Part shown: piece by piece, positions 12,001 to 22,616 of the stretch
Numbering within the stretch: position 1 is the first letter of the stretch
Layout of the letters: each line of letters starts with the position of its first letter
NCBI RefSeq assembly: GCF_901000735.1
Contig: NC_081541.1
Location: forward strand, 25,049,743-25,113,742
Length of the DNA stretch: 64,000 nucleotides
Direction: 5' to 3'
DNA from: Corylus avellana
Taxonomy: Eukaryota; Streptophyta; Magnoliopsida; Fagales; Betulaceae
Notes under the pieces: model-generated
Told to the model about the DNA's origin: nothing
Databases searched by the model: none
Seen by the model: only the letters and a program-made list of their open reading frames with translations
Program-made: the position numbers and the translations under genes

Positions 12001-15000
12001 AATGTGATATTTTGCATAATCCACGTGGCGCGCAACGGAAATTACTATAAATATATATGCTTGAAACTTAATTGAGCTATATACTTAATAATAATCACCA
12101 GAGCACTAATCCAGAATATACTCACATTCAATCATAACTTATGTACTTCATCTGTTCACAGTTTACATCCCACTCATCTTAACTATACTGTTGACAATTT
12201 TACAAAATTACATACGATCAAAAGTATTACTGCCATCTAACCAAAACCATGATCTCTAAATGATGTCCTGGCCTGGGTCCCAAAATGCAATGGCACTCCC
12301 TCCCACTTTACAGATCTAATTGCACTGCCTCCTTATTCTCGGCTGATCAATCAACCGAAAATCAAAGCACACTACTCAAACTCAAGTTACTACAATTGGT
12401 TTCTCCACCGTTTAGCCCCATGGCCACAAAATCCAGCAACACAAACAAGAAGAAAAGCAATTGAAAACAGTCCATTACCTTCCCCGTGCGACCACATGCC
12501 ACTATGGCTAGCCCCAAATGCCCTGCTACAACTGAGCAGCCTCCCTGCTTCTTCCTCTCTATCTCTTCGATTTTCCCTCTCCAAATTGATTCTCTCTCTC
12601 CCTCTCTCTCTCTTGGTGGTTGCGGAAATGAAAGAGGTGGCGTGGGGGGGTTTCTGTTTTTTGTTCTAACAGGGGTGGGGGTGGGTTTCGGGTCCTTAAC
12701 TTCGACGGGTGGGGGAGAAGATATTTCTCCCCTCCCCCCCTTCCCCCCACAAACACACCACAGCCAGACATGTGGCTGTAGATATTATTATTATTTATTT
12801 TTTTAACCATCTTACCAAGAAGCCCCTAATATTTTTTCTAAATTAAAAAATTACCCCCAACGTTATTATTTCTTCTCCTTCTCCCCCTTTTTTAAACTAA
12901 ATTAGACAACTCCCATTAATTCACCCAATTATTTAACATAACTACAACTAAACTAACCAATCCCATTAATCGAGCAATTACTTACCAAACTAACCACTAT
13001 TTCTAATTTTATCATCTATGATTTTATTACTAAAAAAATTATTATTATTGTTATTACCCTTTTCGCATTTTCTCACGCGGGTGCTACATGAACGGTATTA
13101 ATCACAACAGAGAGGAAAGAGAAATCACAATAGGCATCCATGCTGTCAGTAACTCCAACGATCATAATTCATCGATCAATTTCTATTCTTTTGGTACATT
13201 GAGGTCAAATCTCTATTCTTTTGAGTGCACTGGTAGCATTAGGACTTCTAAGTTGACTTGTGAACTAAAGGCCTGATAAATCCCTATAAAAGACTCCTAC
13301 TATTAGAACTTTCTTGGTAATCATTACTCAGAAAATAATCCTAAAAATAGAATTATGCACGGGCCTTATGAAATTTCAGATCTGCTCCTCCACATCAAAA
13401 CACCTCTAATTGTTAAACTAATGAGCTGTTTTTACCCTAGACTCCTTACAACATGACCTTTAACACCACTGAACTCTTGCTTCAATTGGACTTGTGAACT
13501 AAAGGCCTGATAAATCCCTATAAAAGACTCCTATTAGAACTTTCTAGATTTATCATTACTAAGAAAATAATCCTAAAAATAGAATTATGCACATGCCTTA
13601 TGAAATTTAAGATCTGCTCCTCCACATCTAAACACTTGTAACTGTTAAACTAATGGCTCAAATTAAAAGCTGTTTTGACCCTAAACTCCTGACAACATGA
13701 CCTTTAACACCACTGAACTCTTGCTTCAATTGGGCATGATGTGAACCACAGAAAATAAATCTTGAAATTGACAAAATTGCGAAGTAGCATGCATATCAAC
13801 AGCAAATCAATATTCCATGGTTCCATCGCCAACAAAACCAAAATCATGTTTGTTGTTTCACTGCAAACAAATAAAGAAAGAGACTTAAATTTTTGTCAGA
13901 GGGACATTCAATAGCATTGCACGTGTTGCAAGCAGTGGTATTGATCATGATTAGGACCTTTAAATTATTTATAACTAGGACTGTAGCATTAATCCAAACT
14001 TTTCTAAGTTATCTTACATGCTGAGCAATTTATTTTTATTCTACTTTGTATTAGCTGATCAAAAGGGTGCTATCCCAGGAAGATGTATGCATGAAGATGG
14101 AATAATTTCTGCTCCTTTATTTGTACCTTAGTCTATCTTTGCTGCATCCAAAAACGAGAGGCTATGGCATTCATGAAAGTTGTCCATTTATAATCTTTGT
14201 TAGAAGCTGTGAATATGAAAGAAGGTTCCTTGTGAATAGACTTGTAGAGTGTCATATCTAGAATCCCTTTTATAGATTTTTGTTCTGTTTACACTACCAA
14301 TGAATAATGCTCCTAAAATGTGTGGTCAAGTTGTAATATTCTGACTACCAATTTTTTTCTTTTGATGTGCTCAACTTGTGGCATTCATCTCGGTTCCCTG
14401 CAGACTACCTTGTGACAAAATGCGGTGTGCTTATGATGTCGCTGTTTGTGTTCTTTACGACCACAATGTCAGTTTCATTTACATTGAGAGAGACACAGAC
14501 CCGCATGCTGAAGTTTACAGGTTTGATAACTTCTTTTTTTCCGTGTTATTAGCAACTGGACAGAGTTTTCCTCCAAACTGGGTTGGAGGAACTTCTTTCA
14601 ATCCAGTTTATAAAAATGACATGTGTCCATTTTTTTAATAACATGTAAGATGCACATGAGTTTTTAATATTATTTATTTCAACTTTATCCATACTATTAA
14701 AAAACATATGCATCTCACATGTTCAAATGACATATGTCATTTTTATAGATTGAGTTGAAAGAAGTTCCTCCAACCCAATTTGGAGGAAAACTCTGTCCTT
14801 GCTTCTTCCTTTTCAATTTCTTCACTGGTGAATCCAATGGGTACATAGATTGACATGGCAAATGATTAGGGTGCTACAATCCTCATTCGTGTGCTCTCCC
14901 TTAAAATTTCTCTTTTGCCAATTTATTGCAGTGCAGCTTCAACACCATGCCCGGCATCGGCTTCCAACTTTTCAGTTGATCTTTGTCCATGTAATTGAAT

Positions 15001-18000
15001 CACTTGTCTTTGTACCGGTAAGCATTGATTCTATTTATTTATTTCGGATAGAGATTACAAAGCCATTCTCAAATTTTTATAAACGAATTCAATTGTCTTC
15101 TTCCCCAGACTATTTTGATTTCTGTAGGTTGTTGGCTAATAGAGTTATAAATTGGGTTTTGCAGATTATGATTGGTATCCTATTTTTTCTGTTCGAATTT
15201 TATGATGATCAGTTGTTGGCTTTTATGGTCCTGATTCTTGTTTGGCTGAGTGAACTCTTTACCCTTATCAGGTCTCTCTCTCTCTCTCTCCATGGATATA
15301 TAGCGACTGATTTGGTGTACCGGGTATACTTATGCATGTTGTCTTTGGTTGAGAAATATTGCATATATGTTGCATTCTATTAGGACAAGGTAGCCTATCT
15401 GATGGGTTTGCAAGCAAAAAATACCTGTCTGCAACAGCATTTTTGGATTTCTGTTAAGAACAATTTACTCTATTCAATGTAGAAGTTTATGCTTTGCAAT
15501 GAGGCAGGTAGGATCAGGTCGGGCCATACATGGGTCAGAGTTGTGGTTGGGTATTCATGATAAACATTGTTTGGATTCCTTGACTTATTATGACCAATAT
15601 CAGGAGGTGTGGGTTAGGTTGTAAATGAATCTGGTTCACCCAAAGGCAGACCTACACTCAGTCAAGACTAAATTTGGGGTAGTGGACAGGCTGGGTTGTT
15701 ATTGACACTCATGGTAACAGTATCTTAGCTCATACAAAACCATTTCTGGGATTCTTGCAGAAGATGCCCAGATTAATGGCATTGATGCAATGATTGAGCT
15801 ATTTTTTCACTTGAGCAATGATTTTGACACGAGTTGTTGTGGCTGAAGGGGAGCAACAGATGGACACTTGTTTAACAATTATGTCTCTGACTAATTAACC
15901 CTCCATCTGGCAAACACTTCATTTGCCACTTTTCTCTCTCTGTCTCTCTCTGTGTCTCATCATGTGTACTTCTCTATATGCATGTATGTGTGCTTGCTGG
16001 TGTATTTTTCTAATTTGGTTGTGCAGGTAAATTCATGTGTAATGTTTTTCTAATATGGTTGTGCTTGCTAATATATCTTGCAGCGTCCGGACACCAATAT
16101 CAATGAAGTTCTTCCCTCGCTTCTTTTTGCTCTACTTTCTGGTTTTTCACATTTATTTCTTTTCCTATGCTTATGGTATGGCCCTATTACCTTTCTGGAC
16201 TTATTTCTGTATCAGGTGGAATCTCTTGTTTTTCTCTTAAACTATTGCTTATAATTTCTCCAGGTTTTTCATATTTGGCTCTGTCTACTGCTGCAGCATT
16301 TATGCAGCACCTCATTCTATACTTCTGGAACCGTTTCGAGGTAATGATTATTGTATATGCTAAGTTCTTTTTTTCTTTTTTTTCCTTCTCCTCTCAATAC
16401 ATTTATGCATTGGCTAATAGCAGGTCACTATTAGCTTGCAATTGTATTTCATGAAAATTATTGAACTGAATTCTTTTTTGTTGACTGTTTTCACTTGCAT
16501 GTATTAATAGGTTAGTTACAGCTCTATCTTTACTGAAAAATGAGCAGGGCTTGTTTCTATTCATGGTTTCTCAATTGTTTTTGGTTAATAGACATTTCCT
16601 ATTGCATCTTTACTTGAAGCCATTATATATGGATTCTTCTGCTTCAATGGCCATTGGTCATATACATGGGTTAGCTTCCTTGCCTTGTCCCATAGAAGTC
16701 ATTTATGTGAATGGGTGGTGTCTGGGTTATTTGTTAAAATGGGCTTTGAAATGAGTTGTGTTTAACAATTTATTGAATAGGGCCCACAGACTTCGTGATT
16801 CTGTTTCTACTGGGAAATATATGAAACAGATTTGGAGAATTGTTTTTTTATTTATTTTTCATTATTGATCATACAAATATTTTAGAGGCATTATTTGTTT
16901 AAATCTTAGGGAAAATGCCATGTTATTAACCTGAGTTTTGCCTGTAACAAATTGCCTCATGGGCTTCTAATTTTTCGAATTCACTTTAGTTTTGCTCATT
17001 GATAAAAAAAATAATTTCATCCAAACTTTAGTCCTGTTTTTAGCAGGACTAATGCCATGTATGCAATTTTGCACATTAGATCCACAAACAAACTTCTGCA
17101 TGTTTGCACTGTCTCGTCAAAAAAAAAAAAGTAAAAAACAAAACCATATAAAGGAAAAAAAAATCAAAGTATTCATGGAGGGGCAAGCAAACCCCTCTCC
17201 CACCCACCCTCCACCGAGTGGTGGGGTGGGCTGTGTAAAGGGGGTGGGGGTGATGTCCCTAAGTGGAGGGGTACAGTGGGTCGACCCATCCCTCCCCCAA
17301 CAATTGTAAAATGAATGATTGACACCCTGTCTAACTAAAACTTAAGAACACCCATTTTGATTTCTCCTTTGTGTTAAAAAATGCCCTATTAATCCTTTCC
17401 ATAAAGATGTGCTGTTGAATCTTCAGAATCTTTGGAGCATGTTACTGTTTATTATATTGAAGTCAGTTCGATATGGTTTCATATCCAAAAGTAAGGATAG
17501 AGTCATAGCTGCTGCCAAACAAGATTGCTTATGGCACAGCCTGTATGGCATTTGTGTTGGTATAGAAATTTGAATGAACTTTTCTTGACTTCATGTTTGA
17601 TCACTAATACAGTGCTAAACTTGTCCCAGGTACCTGCTTTACAAAGGTTTATGCAAAACCGTCGATCACAGCTTCAGCAGCATCCAGACTTCCACATTAC
17701 CTCCTCAACCATCCTTGCGTCGACTTTACACATCACAAGATTGAACACAAGGAATCCTGGTTCGGTTAACACAGACTTGACCTCTGGGACTGGTTTGAGA
17801 CATGGATCTGACCCAGTGGTGCCAGCCAATGCAGGAGTAGATGTTTCTGGGCTTCAGGAACAATCAGAAAGCGAAAACGGGGCAGGGAACCCAATGCAGA
17901 TGGCTGGACAACCTAATCTTCAGCAAGCAGATAATGGTCCCAACCCTGGGGCTATGAATTCGTTCAGTTCGCTTTTGTTATGGATCTTAGGAGGCGCCTC

Positions 18001-18112
18001 TTCTGAAGGCTTCAACTCATTCCTTTCCATGTTCAGAGATGTGAGAGACCAAGGACAGGTTTTTGCTGAATCCCCTAGGCGAGACAACCGTGCAAATCAA
18101 AATGTGCAATAG
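1..18112 (+). CDS. Membralin (TMEM259-like) gene, 5' end outside window
   Basis: Eight exons join in frame: 1-59 (enters from the left), 766-849, 14404-14520, 14932-15017, 15165-15271, 16084-16175, 16264-16340 and 17630-18112 (stop TAG). All junctions are GT-AG and phases match. The product is recognised as plant membralin from its lumenal segment (…[10 protein letters not shown]…, [16 protein letters not shown]), the [20 protein letters not shown] loop and several membrane segments encoded by exons 3-7, followed by a Gln/Asn-rich hydrophilic tail of 160 residues in the last exon. Animal membralin is a multipass ER membrane protein linked to ER-associated degradation; the plant role is less clear. 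The second intron shown (850-14403) is swollen by a LINE and a gypsy-type element, but the splice sites remain intact. A near-identical partial copy lies at 32890-36072. Identification is secure; the N-terminal exons are not in the window. Confidence 0.93.
2470..5587 (-). mobile_element. 5'-truncated L1-like LINE in membralin intron
   Basis: On the minus strand the element ends in a poly(A) tract (poly-T at 2470-2484 on the plus strand) and starts abruptly inside the endonuclease region at about 5587. A 9-bp target-site duplication, GTTGCAGAA, is visible at 2461-2469 and 5588-5596. The 5' truncation, 3' poly(A) and flanking duplication are the signature of target-primed reverse transcription. 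It is inserted antisense to membralin. Confidence 0.93.
2556..5562 (-). pseudogene. LINE ORF2 (endonuclease end, reverse transcriptase, zf-RVT)
   Basis: Reading down the minus strand: the end of the apurinic endonuclease domain with the SDHAPI motif (near 5550-5510); a linker broken over several frames (5211-4632); a long reverse transcriptase frame (4765-3068, 565 codons) with [22 protein letters not shown] and the catalytic FADD box near 4125; then a zf-RVT segment with a [25 protein letters not shown] cysteine/histidine pattern (3034-2762). At least four frame changes separate the parts, so it cannot encode an active protein. Clear L1-type plant ORF2. Confidence 0.92.
5975..8450 (+). mobile_element. 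Retroelement fragment with one LTR-like end and PBS
   Basis: Begins TGTAAGGGATATAG at 5975. A candidate 332-bp LTR ends CTTAACA at 6306 and is followed at 6309-6321 by TGGTATCAAAGCC, one mismatch from the initiator-Met tRNA primer-binding site typical of plant LTR elements. Downstream are weak, broken gag-like open frames (6432-6686, 6885-7190) with charged, coiled-coil-like sequence. I see no reverse transcriptase and no second LTR, so this is a truncated or non-autonomous element inside the 3' LTR of the larger element. The right boundary is set only by resumption of host LTR sequence. Confidence 0.6.
8558..9025. repeat. Inverted-repeat (foldback) insertion within LTR
   Basis: The left part (about 8590-8770) and right part (about 8820-9017) are imperfect inverted copies. 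For example, the segment around 8724-8765 with CCATGTGTATATAAGTTATT pairs with 8985-9017, and 8590-8625 pairs with 8930-8965. It interrupts LTR sequence that continues on both sides. The left arm contains TTTGGTATCAGAGCC, which resembles a primer-binding site but here is part of the repeat. Confidence 0.6.
9551..9995 (-). mobile_element. LINE 3' fragment inside the LTR element
   Basis: On the plus strand a T/TA-rich tract is followed by ATAAGTAATGC, the same 3' tail type as the LINE at 2470. The minus-strand translation includes HCEVAKEFW (near 9975) and [16 protein letters not shown] text (near 9785-9750), both typical of the zf-RVT end of plant L1 ORF2. The 5' side is missing. Confidence 0.6.
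11090..11760 (-). pseudogene. Gag remnant of the nested LTR element
   Basis: Minus-strand frames include [14 protein letters not shown] (near 11350-11310), which resembles the retrotransposon gag core, and about 170 bp downstream [10 protein letters not shown] (near 11170-11145), a CCHC zinc-knuckle start whose last cysteine is lost. Stops and frame changes lie between and after them. Consistent with a decayed Ty3/gypsy-type gag; no polymerase follows. Confidence 0.65.
11981..13088 (-). repeat. 5' LTR (1.1 kb) of the nested element
   Basis: Runs from TGTAACGCCCC to GGGTGCTACA on the plus strand, so it has TG..CA ends in both directions. Blocks at 11981-12140 and about 12850-13088 match the left LTR at 5801-5974, 8451-8557 and 9026-9150. 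The middle part (12141-12850), with a CT-rich microsatellite and G-rich runs near 12600-12760, has no match in the left copy. That part was therefore lost there or inserted here. Confidence 0.82.
13254..13735. repeat. Local tandem duplication, about 240-bp unit
   Basis: Two adjacent copies, 13254-13491 and 13492-13735, both begin TTGTGAACTAAAGGCCTG (one shared base shift) and both end with a block containing CACTGAACTCTTGCTTCAAT. They differ by small indels. Intron sequence; no coding signal. Confidence 0.8.
14558..14798. mobile_element. MITE with about 75-bp inverted ends (membralin intron)
   Basis: The left end GGACAGAGTTTTCCTCCAAA and the right end (RC GGACAGAGTTTTCCTCCAAA) are inverted copies that continue for about 75 bp, through the GGTTGGAGGAACTTCTTTCA segment to the ATGACAT block. 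No clear target duplication was seen. The 100-N gap at 32475-32574 falls exactly within the second copy of this element. Confidence 0.8.
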
Positions 18113-19447
18113 TGTTGGAACACTATCTTTAAAGGAGATTTGCTTGTTTATTAGTGTTAGATTGTAGTGCACGTTCATGTTTAATAGCATAGCACAGGGT
18201 TTTACTGGATCTACTTGTTTGTACAGAAATGATAGATATACATATGTTGGATATGTTACTTGTTAGAGGCTAAACCCTGTTAATTCGTCCGTGTAAGCAA
18301 AAAAGAACAAGAAAATCAAAGAAAATGTCTACATTGCATGTCTTGCATTCACATTACATACAATGGATAGTACATGACTGTAACATATTGTTTGGGATGC
18401 AATGTTATTGAATCCTGTACTATATTTTACCTCTTCAAGTAAGGATCCAAGTGACATTGTTTGAATTTCAAGAGAGAAGATGCTTGTCTTGTAGGGGTTG
18501 TGTGTGTGTGTGTGTGTGTGTGTGTTTTTTTTTTTTTGAAGATTGGAGGACTCTTTCCATTTTTCTATTTTTTTGTAAAGATTTTAATTTGTTGCATTTA
18601 ACTGCAGTATACTGTCATATTATTTAAAAATTTTGAATGGCATTACAACATGTTTCAACATATACTATTAATGTTGGGTCTTGAAAATGGTGATATCTCT
18701 TGTGGAGATGTTGATCTCATGGGAGACAACCTGTCTAGTGAGACCCCATGTCTTTGGGGTCTTTGTGGAACTTGAATGCCATTGATTTTTGACAATCAAA
18801 GAATGAGAGCGGTGAGCGAGTGAATTAAGGAGGCCTCTACAACAATGTTCGTGTGTGACACAATTAGAGCAAAACTTGTAGCTTTCTTAAATTTCATTCT
18901 CTTCTCTGAATTTAAGGAAAACTCTCAAAAAAAATTTACATTCCATTGGTGTTCTCTAAACCAAGGAAAACAGAAGTGCTTTAGGGCAGCACTTTTAGTT
19001 CTCTTAACATTATTTTAATATAAAAATTTTAATTTTTTTTCTAAAAAAAAAAAAACAAAAAAGGCTTTATCTTTTCTTTAACATTTATTTGAAACAGTAT
19101 TTAAATGATTTTTCTTTCCTCTCTCTTTCTCCTAACATTCAATTTAAAAAATATTTAACTAGTATAAAAAAAAAATAATAACATAAGCCATTGCGAAGTT
19201 TATTTTAATAGAAAAGCAAAAAGTAGCTTGGTTCACTGAATTTTTTAAAGAGAAAAAAAAAATGTAAAGGAAGCTGCAACTAGTGTTCTTAAATGGTAAT
19301 TTGGTATGAAAAATCCATTACTCATTTCTTATTCTCATTTACTTAAAACCCTTATACGGCCAATTTTGGGAAAAAATAATTTGTTGGCACCAGTGAATTA
19401 AGTGATGTGATGAAGGAGAAAAGACATGGCTCGTCTTTTTCTAAGTT
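14617..19447 (+). repeat. Long near-identical repeat, copy 1 (pair 32575-37404)
   Basis: About 4.8 kb matches 32575-37404 in direct orientation at offset 17958-17960. Differences seen are isolated substitutions and microsatellite length changes: TC run near 15275 versus 33230, GT run near 18500 versus 36460. Identity is very high across the gene and somewhat lower beyond 18600. Copy 1 continues at 19448 into a poly-A/TC/TA tract, whereas copy 2 jumps into a transposase fragment. Confidence 0.97.
16905..17330. mobile_element. Remnant of GC-core MITE in membralin intron
   Basis: Starts with TTAGGGAAAATGCCATGTTA and GTTTTGCCTGTAACAAATTG, closely like the left arm of the complete element at 57681-58545. 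It continues with poly-A-rich spacer and a GC-rich core of CCACCCACC/GGGTGGGG runs near 17190-17290. The matching right arm is not evident, so it looks truncated. The same remnant is repeated at 34865-35290 in the duplicated segment. Confidence 0.5.
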
Positions 19448-19449
19448 AA

Positions 19450-19465
19450 AAAAAAAAAGGTTTTC

Positions 19466-19518
<53 letters not shown>

Positions 19519-19521
19519 CGT
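19450..19521. repeat. Compound (TC)n(TA)n microsatellite
   Basis: A poly-A run is followed by about 17 TC units and then about 12 TA units. It lies exactly at the right end of homology between the two membralin copies. A poly-A run of about 22 follows at 19597-19618. Confidence 0.9.
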
Positions 19522-19839
19522 CAAGCTTTCTTCTTTGTTTCATATCTTCTATGGATGCATTCTTTTCATTCTTATGAAGAAAGCCACCAAAGCACCAAAA
19601 AAAAAAAAAAAAAAAAAAGGGCAAAGCAAAAAGAGACGTAAAGCCAGTTGCGTCAAGCTATGATGGAAGCCAAAGGCACAAGTCTCTGGTAATCCTGAGG
19701 ATGTTGATCCTCCAGACCCCTTTTATTCAAAGGATTTTATTCAAGGTAAAATTTATGGGTTTCTCAATCTTTTTTTTTTTTTTTTTATGAGAAGTTTTCT
19801 TTGACATTTAAAGTTTGTTCTTAGTGACATTATTTAGTC

Positions 19840-20350
19840 AGAAATAAGCATGCCAATTGGGCGTAAGATAGACTTGAATATGGGGAATGAGGGCACTAAG
19901 GAAGCAATTGGCCCTCCAAATGGTTAGACTTGTCACTCTTTAATTTTGTAAATACTAGACTTATTATTGTGTCATATAATTTTGTTTTTTTCTTTTCTTT
20001 CTTTTTGATATAGCTGGAAAGAATATTGAGTGTGACTTAGATGTAAAAGAGATTGAGGATAATAATGGGACAGATAATAGTATTCTTGAACATGATATAT
20101 TTGACAAACTAAAGAAAAATATGATGTTTGGTACGGAAAAAGATGTCTTGTTATATTATATGAAATATGTCAAACAAGTGAGTTTTGGTGTGACAAGAAG
20201 AACATATAGATCTGACCATGATGGGAAGTTCATGTGTTCGTGGGGGCACGTCTAAGAGTACATCTAATATTGCTATGCCAAAACCAACAAAGAAAATGGA
20301 AAACCAGTTGCAAATAAATTTAGTGCAAATACCAGTTGCAATCAGCATCC
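19840..20350 (+). pseudogene. FAR1-like DNA-binding domain fragment
   Basis: Two exon-like pieces: one encoding MPIGRKIDLNMGNEGTKEAI (about 19850-19922), and after an AT-rich intron a second (20012-20230) with MMFGTEKDVLLYYMKYVKQ and FGVTRRTYRSDHDGKF. A one-base frame change near 20245 leads into GGTSKSTSNIAMPKPTKK. This order matches the FAR1 DNA-binding domain found in FAR1-related proteins and Mutator-like transposases. The rest of the protein is absent. A closely related fragment lies at 49690-50095 on the other strand. Confidence 0.7.
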
Positions 20351-20367
20351 AACCATCAACTTATAAA

Positions 20368-20409
20368 CATAATAATAAAATAAAATAAAATAAAATAAAA
20401 TAAAATAAA
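20368..20409. repeat. (AAAAT)n microsatellite
   Basis: Eight or so AAAAT/AATAA units next to the FAR1-like fragment. Confidence 0.9.
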
Positions 20410-20536
20410 CCCAACCATCCAGTCCTCCGTAAGCTTTAAGATAAACTTACAACCAAATATCAAGACTTAAAATCTAACACATCTAATAATAAAGACTATC
20501 AGAAAACTGGAATCAAACACATCTAATAATAATATA

Positions 20537-20955
20537 AGACAACTGGATATCCAAAATCATTAATCACATCATGTCTCGTGCCGGTTTTCTAATTAGACTG
20601 GATGGTCCGGCTACTTTTCCATATCCCGTTCCCCCAACGTTCTCCCCAACTATTCTTTATCTTCCAGAAATTTGTACATTCTTTTGTAGTTGAATATCCG
20701 GTTATGATCACAGAGTGATATTTATATTTTATTGCCTTTTTGTCTTCTTTTAAAGGCAATATAATATAAATATCACTCTGTGATCATAAAAGGATATTCA
20801 ACTACAAAAGTATGTACAAATTTCTGGAAGATAAAAAATAGTTGGGAAAAACGTTAGGGGAACGGGATATGGAAAAGTAGCCAGACCATCCAGTCTAATT
20901 GGAAAACTGGCACGAGACAAGTATTTGATTACTAATTTCGAATATCCAATTGTCT
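20537..20955. repeat. Long foldback: about 200-bp inverted arms
   Basis: The left arm starts AGACAACTGGATATCC at 20537. It is mirrored by the right arm ending GGATATTCGAAATT... inverted at 20955, with the centre near 20745. Pairing is strong through TGTCTCGTGCC, the CCATATCCCGTTCCCC segment, GAAATTTGTACAT and TCACAGAGTGATATTTATAT. The loop is under 15 nt. The right arm replaces the continuation of a TNP2 reading frame. A transcript would form a long hairpin. Confidence 0.88.
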
Positions 20956-20964
20956 GATACTCCA

Positions 20965-21536
20965 TCTGAGAGGGTCATCTTTATCAAGTCAATCATCATA
21001 TCAAACGCCTTGTTACTCATGTTGTAGAACGTCTTTATATGAAGCATCTTCAGTACAAATGCAATTTGTGTAAATTTCTTGCAGTCAAGATAAAGTTCAC
21101 GGAAACCATCTTCCCATAATCGGTAGGAGCTTGTTTGTCCATGATCATCAGTTGTGGGACCCAGTGCAGTAGAGGATTCTCCGATGTTAGCATCAAGAAA
21201 TGTCCCCATACAAACATCGCCGAACAATTCTTCAACTACATCAACCTCCTCTATTATTTTACTTGTATATGTGTGCATGTTTGTAGAAGTATTTACCCCA
21301 AAATGATATTTCTCGTGAAATATGCATCGAGTGTATGTCTGAGTAAATCCGTTCATATACAAGTGACCCTTCACCTCGCTAATATGACAATAATATTGAT
21401 TTGCACAATCATGGCATGGACACTTTGTCATATCACATGCATCCACTAATTTAACTACCATTCCAATGAATTCTTTCACACATTTTTGAAATCACTTTGA
21501 ACATTGAGTAGTTTCCCGCATCCAACTACTATCCAT
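20965..21536 (-). pseudogene. CACTA (En/Spm) TNP2 transposase N-terminal fragment
   Basis: The minus-strand frame opens MDSSWMRETTQCSK at 21536 and has one stop near 21490. It then runs with the transposase-associated domain pattern CPCHDCAN…HLYMNGFTQTYTRCIFHEKY and the TNP2 block LYLDCKKFTQIAFVLKMLHI … MSNKAFDMMIDLIKMTL, ending near 20970. A normal TNP2 is several hundred residues longer. Here the frame runs directly into the right arm of the foldback at 20955, which breaks it. Confidence 0.8.
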
Positions 21537-22525
21537 CTTGATGTCCCTACCAGAAGTAGTTCGTTACCTACATGTAAGCACACACATGTTTAGCAATGAC
21601 AGTAATAGAAGAGCTTCTCCAAAGAGACTAGAGAATATAGGAAAGCTTCATACTTTACGTATAATCTCAACCTATCTCAGTTATATATATAGGTTGCTTC
21701 TACTTCTAGTTTACTCACCCCTATTATAAACTAGAAATAAGAGGGTTTCATTCATAAAAGTCTAAAAAATTGGGTTAAACTTCAATTAATGTTTGGCGGA
21801 CTTACATTAATCAATTTTGAGTGAGTTTACACAATGGATAACTCTAGATTAGCAATATATATCATATTTGTGTATCTACCCATACTCGTAATTATATTCC
21901 AAAAGAAGATCCAAACAATTTACAATCTAGCAGTTCACAATTTCATATTAAAAACTACTATTTCCATAGTAGAACCAAAAACAATAGTTAACTTCAATAA
22001 AATTACAAATCCAACAATTTGATCACTACAACTGCAGTATCTTCTGAAAAACAATAGAAGAAATTTAATGATGCACATCATCAAAGGAAAATTTTAAAAC
22101 TTCACTCCTAAAGGTTGTTTGATCATATCTCTTATATCTAAGATATCATCTGAAGTAGAGGATATAAGTGGCAAATATATGGAGGTTTTGGACAGATATA
22201 CATCCAAAATAAAAAGACACCAATTATAGCTTCATCTGATTTCAAAATAAAATTGCAAATCTAAAGTAATACAGATGTTACTTTAGATTTATGACTGTGC
22301 AAGGGTATTGGTTTTGTTTGAAACTAGCTAGCTTGTATTTTGAAGAGCAAAAACACATACTAAAAAAAAAAAAAAAAATACAGACCAAAAACGTATATTT
22401 GAAAAATTGGTAAAGGATGCTATGTTTGACCTCTTTACGTTCTATGCCTATTATCTTCTAAGCTCATTACTTTTGCAACTATCCTATTGTTTCATGGTTT
22501 TTCAACATAGTTTCAATTGAACATT
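21537..22525. other. AT-rich stretch, no gene seen
   Basis: About 1 kb of AT-rich sequence with short poly-A runs (for example near 22365) and no conserved reading frame or recognisable repeat. Short open frames here show no codon structure. Confidence 0.6.
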
Positions 22526-22616
22526 TATGGTACCATAATCTTCTCAAAATCAAAAGCGATTACATATAGAGTTGAATAATTTTGACTTAAAGGATGAGAA
22601 ATAAGTGCAAGGTTAC

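Larger units (their letters stand above)
5801..13088 (-). mobile_element. Nested, internally deleted LTR retrotransposon (probably Ty3/gypsy type)
   Basis: Two related LTRs flank an internal region of 9151-11980. The outer ends read TGTAATGCCC at 5801 and GTGCTACA ending at 13088. The five bases TGAAC occur just outside both ends (5796-5800 and 13089-13093), a perfect 5-bp target-site duplication. On the minus strand a purine-rich tract (AAGGAATGGAGGA, from 9163 down to 9151) lies directly before the 3' LTR, which sets the orientation. Gag remnants are seen but no reverse transcriptase or integrase, so the element is deleted and non-autonomous. The left LTR has been split by two later insertions. 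It sits antisense within a membralin intron. Confidence 0.85.

Noticed and set aside
12486..12810. Open frames of about 100 codons
   Set aside because: CT-microsatellite and G-rich runs inside an LTR; no protein resemblance.
14850..15383. 177-codon open frame
   Set aside because: It only reads through membralin exons and introns; the true exons are 14932-15017 and 15165-15271 with GT-AG borders.
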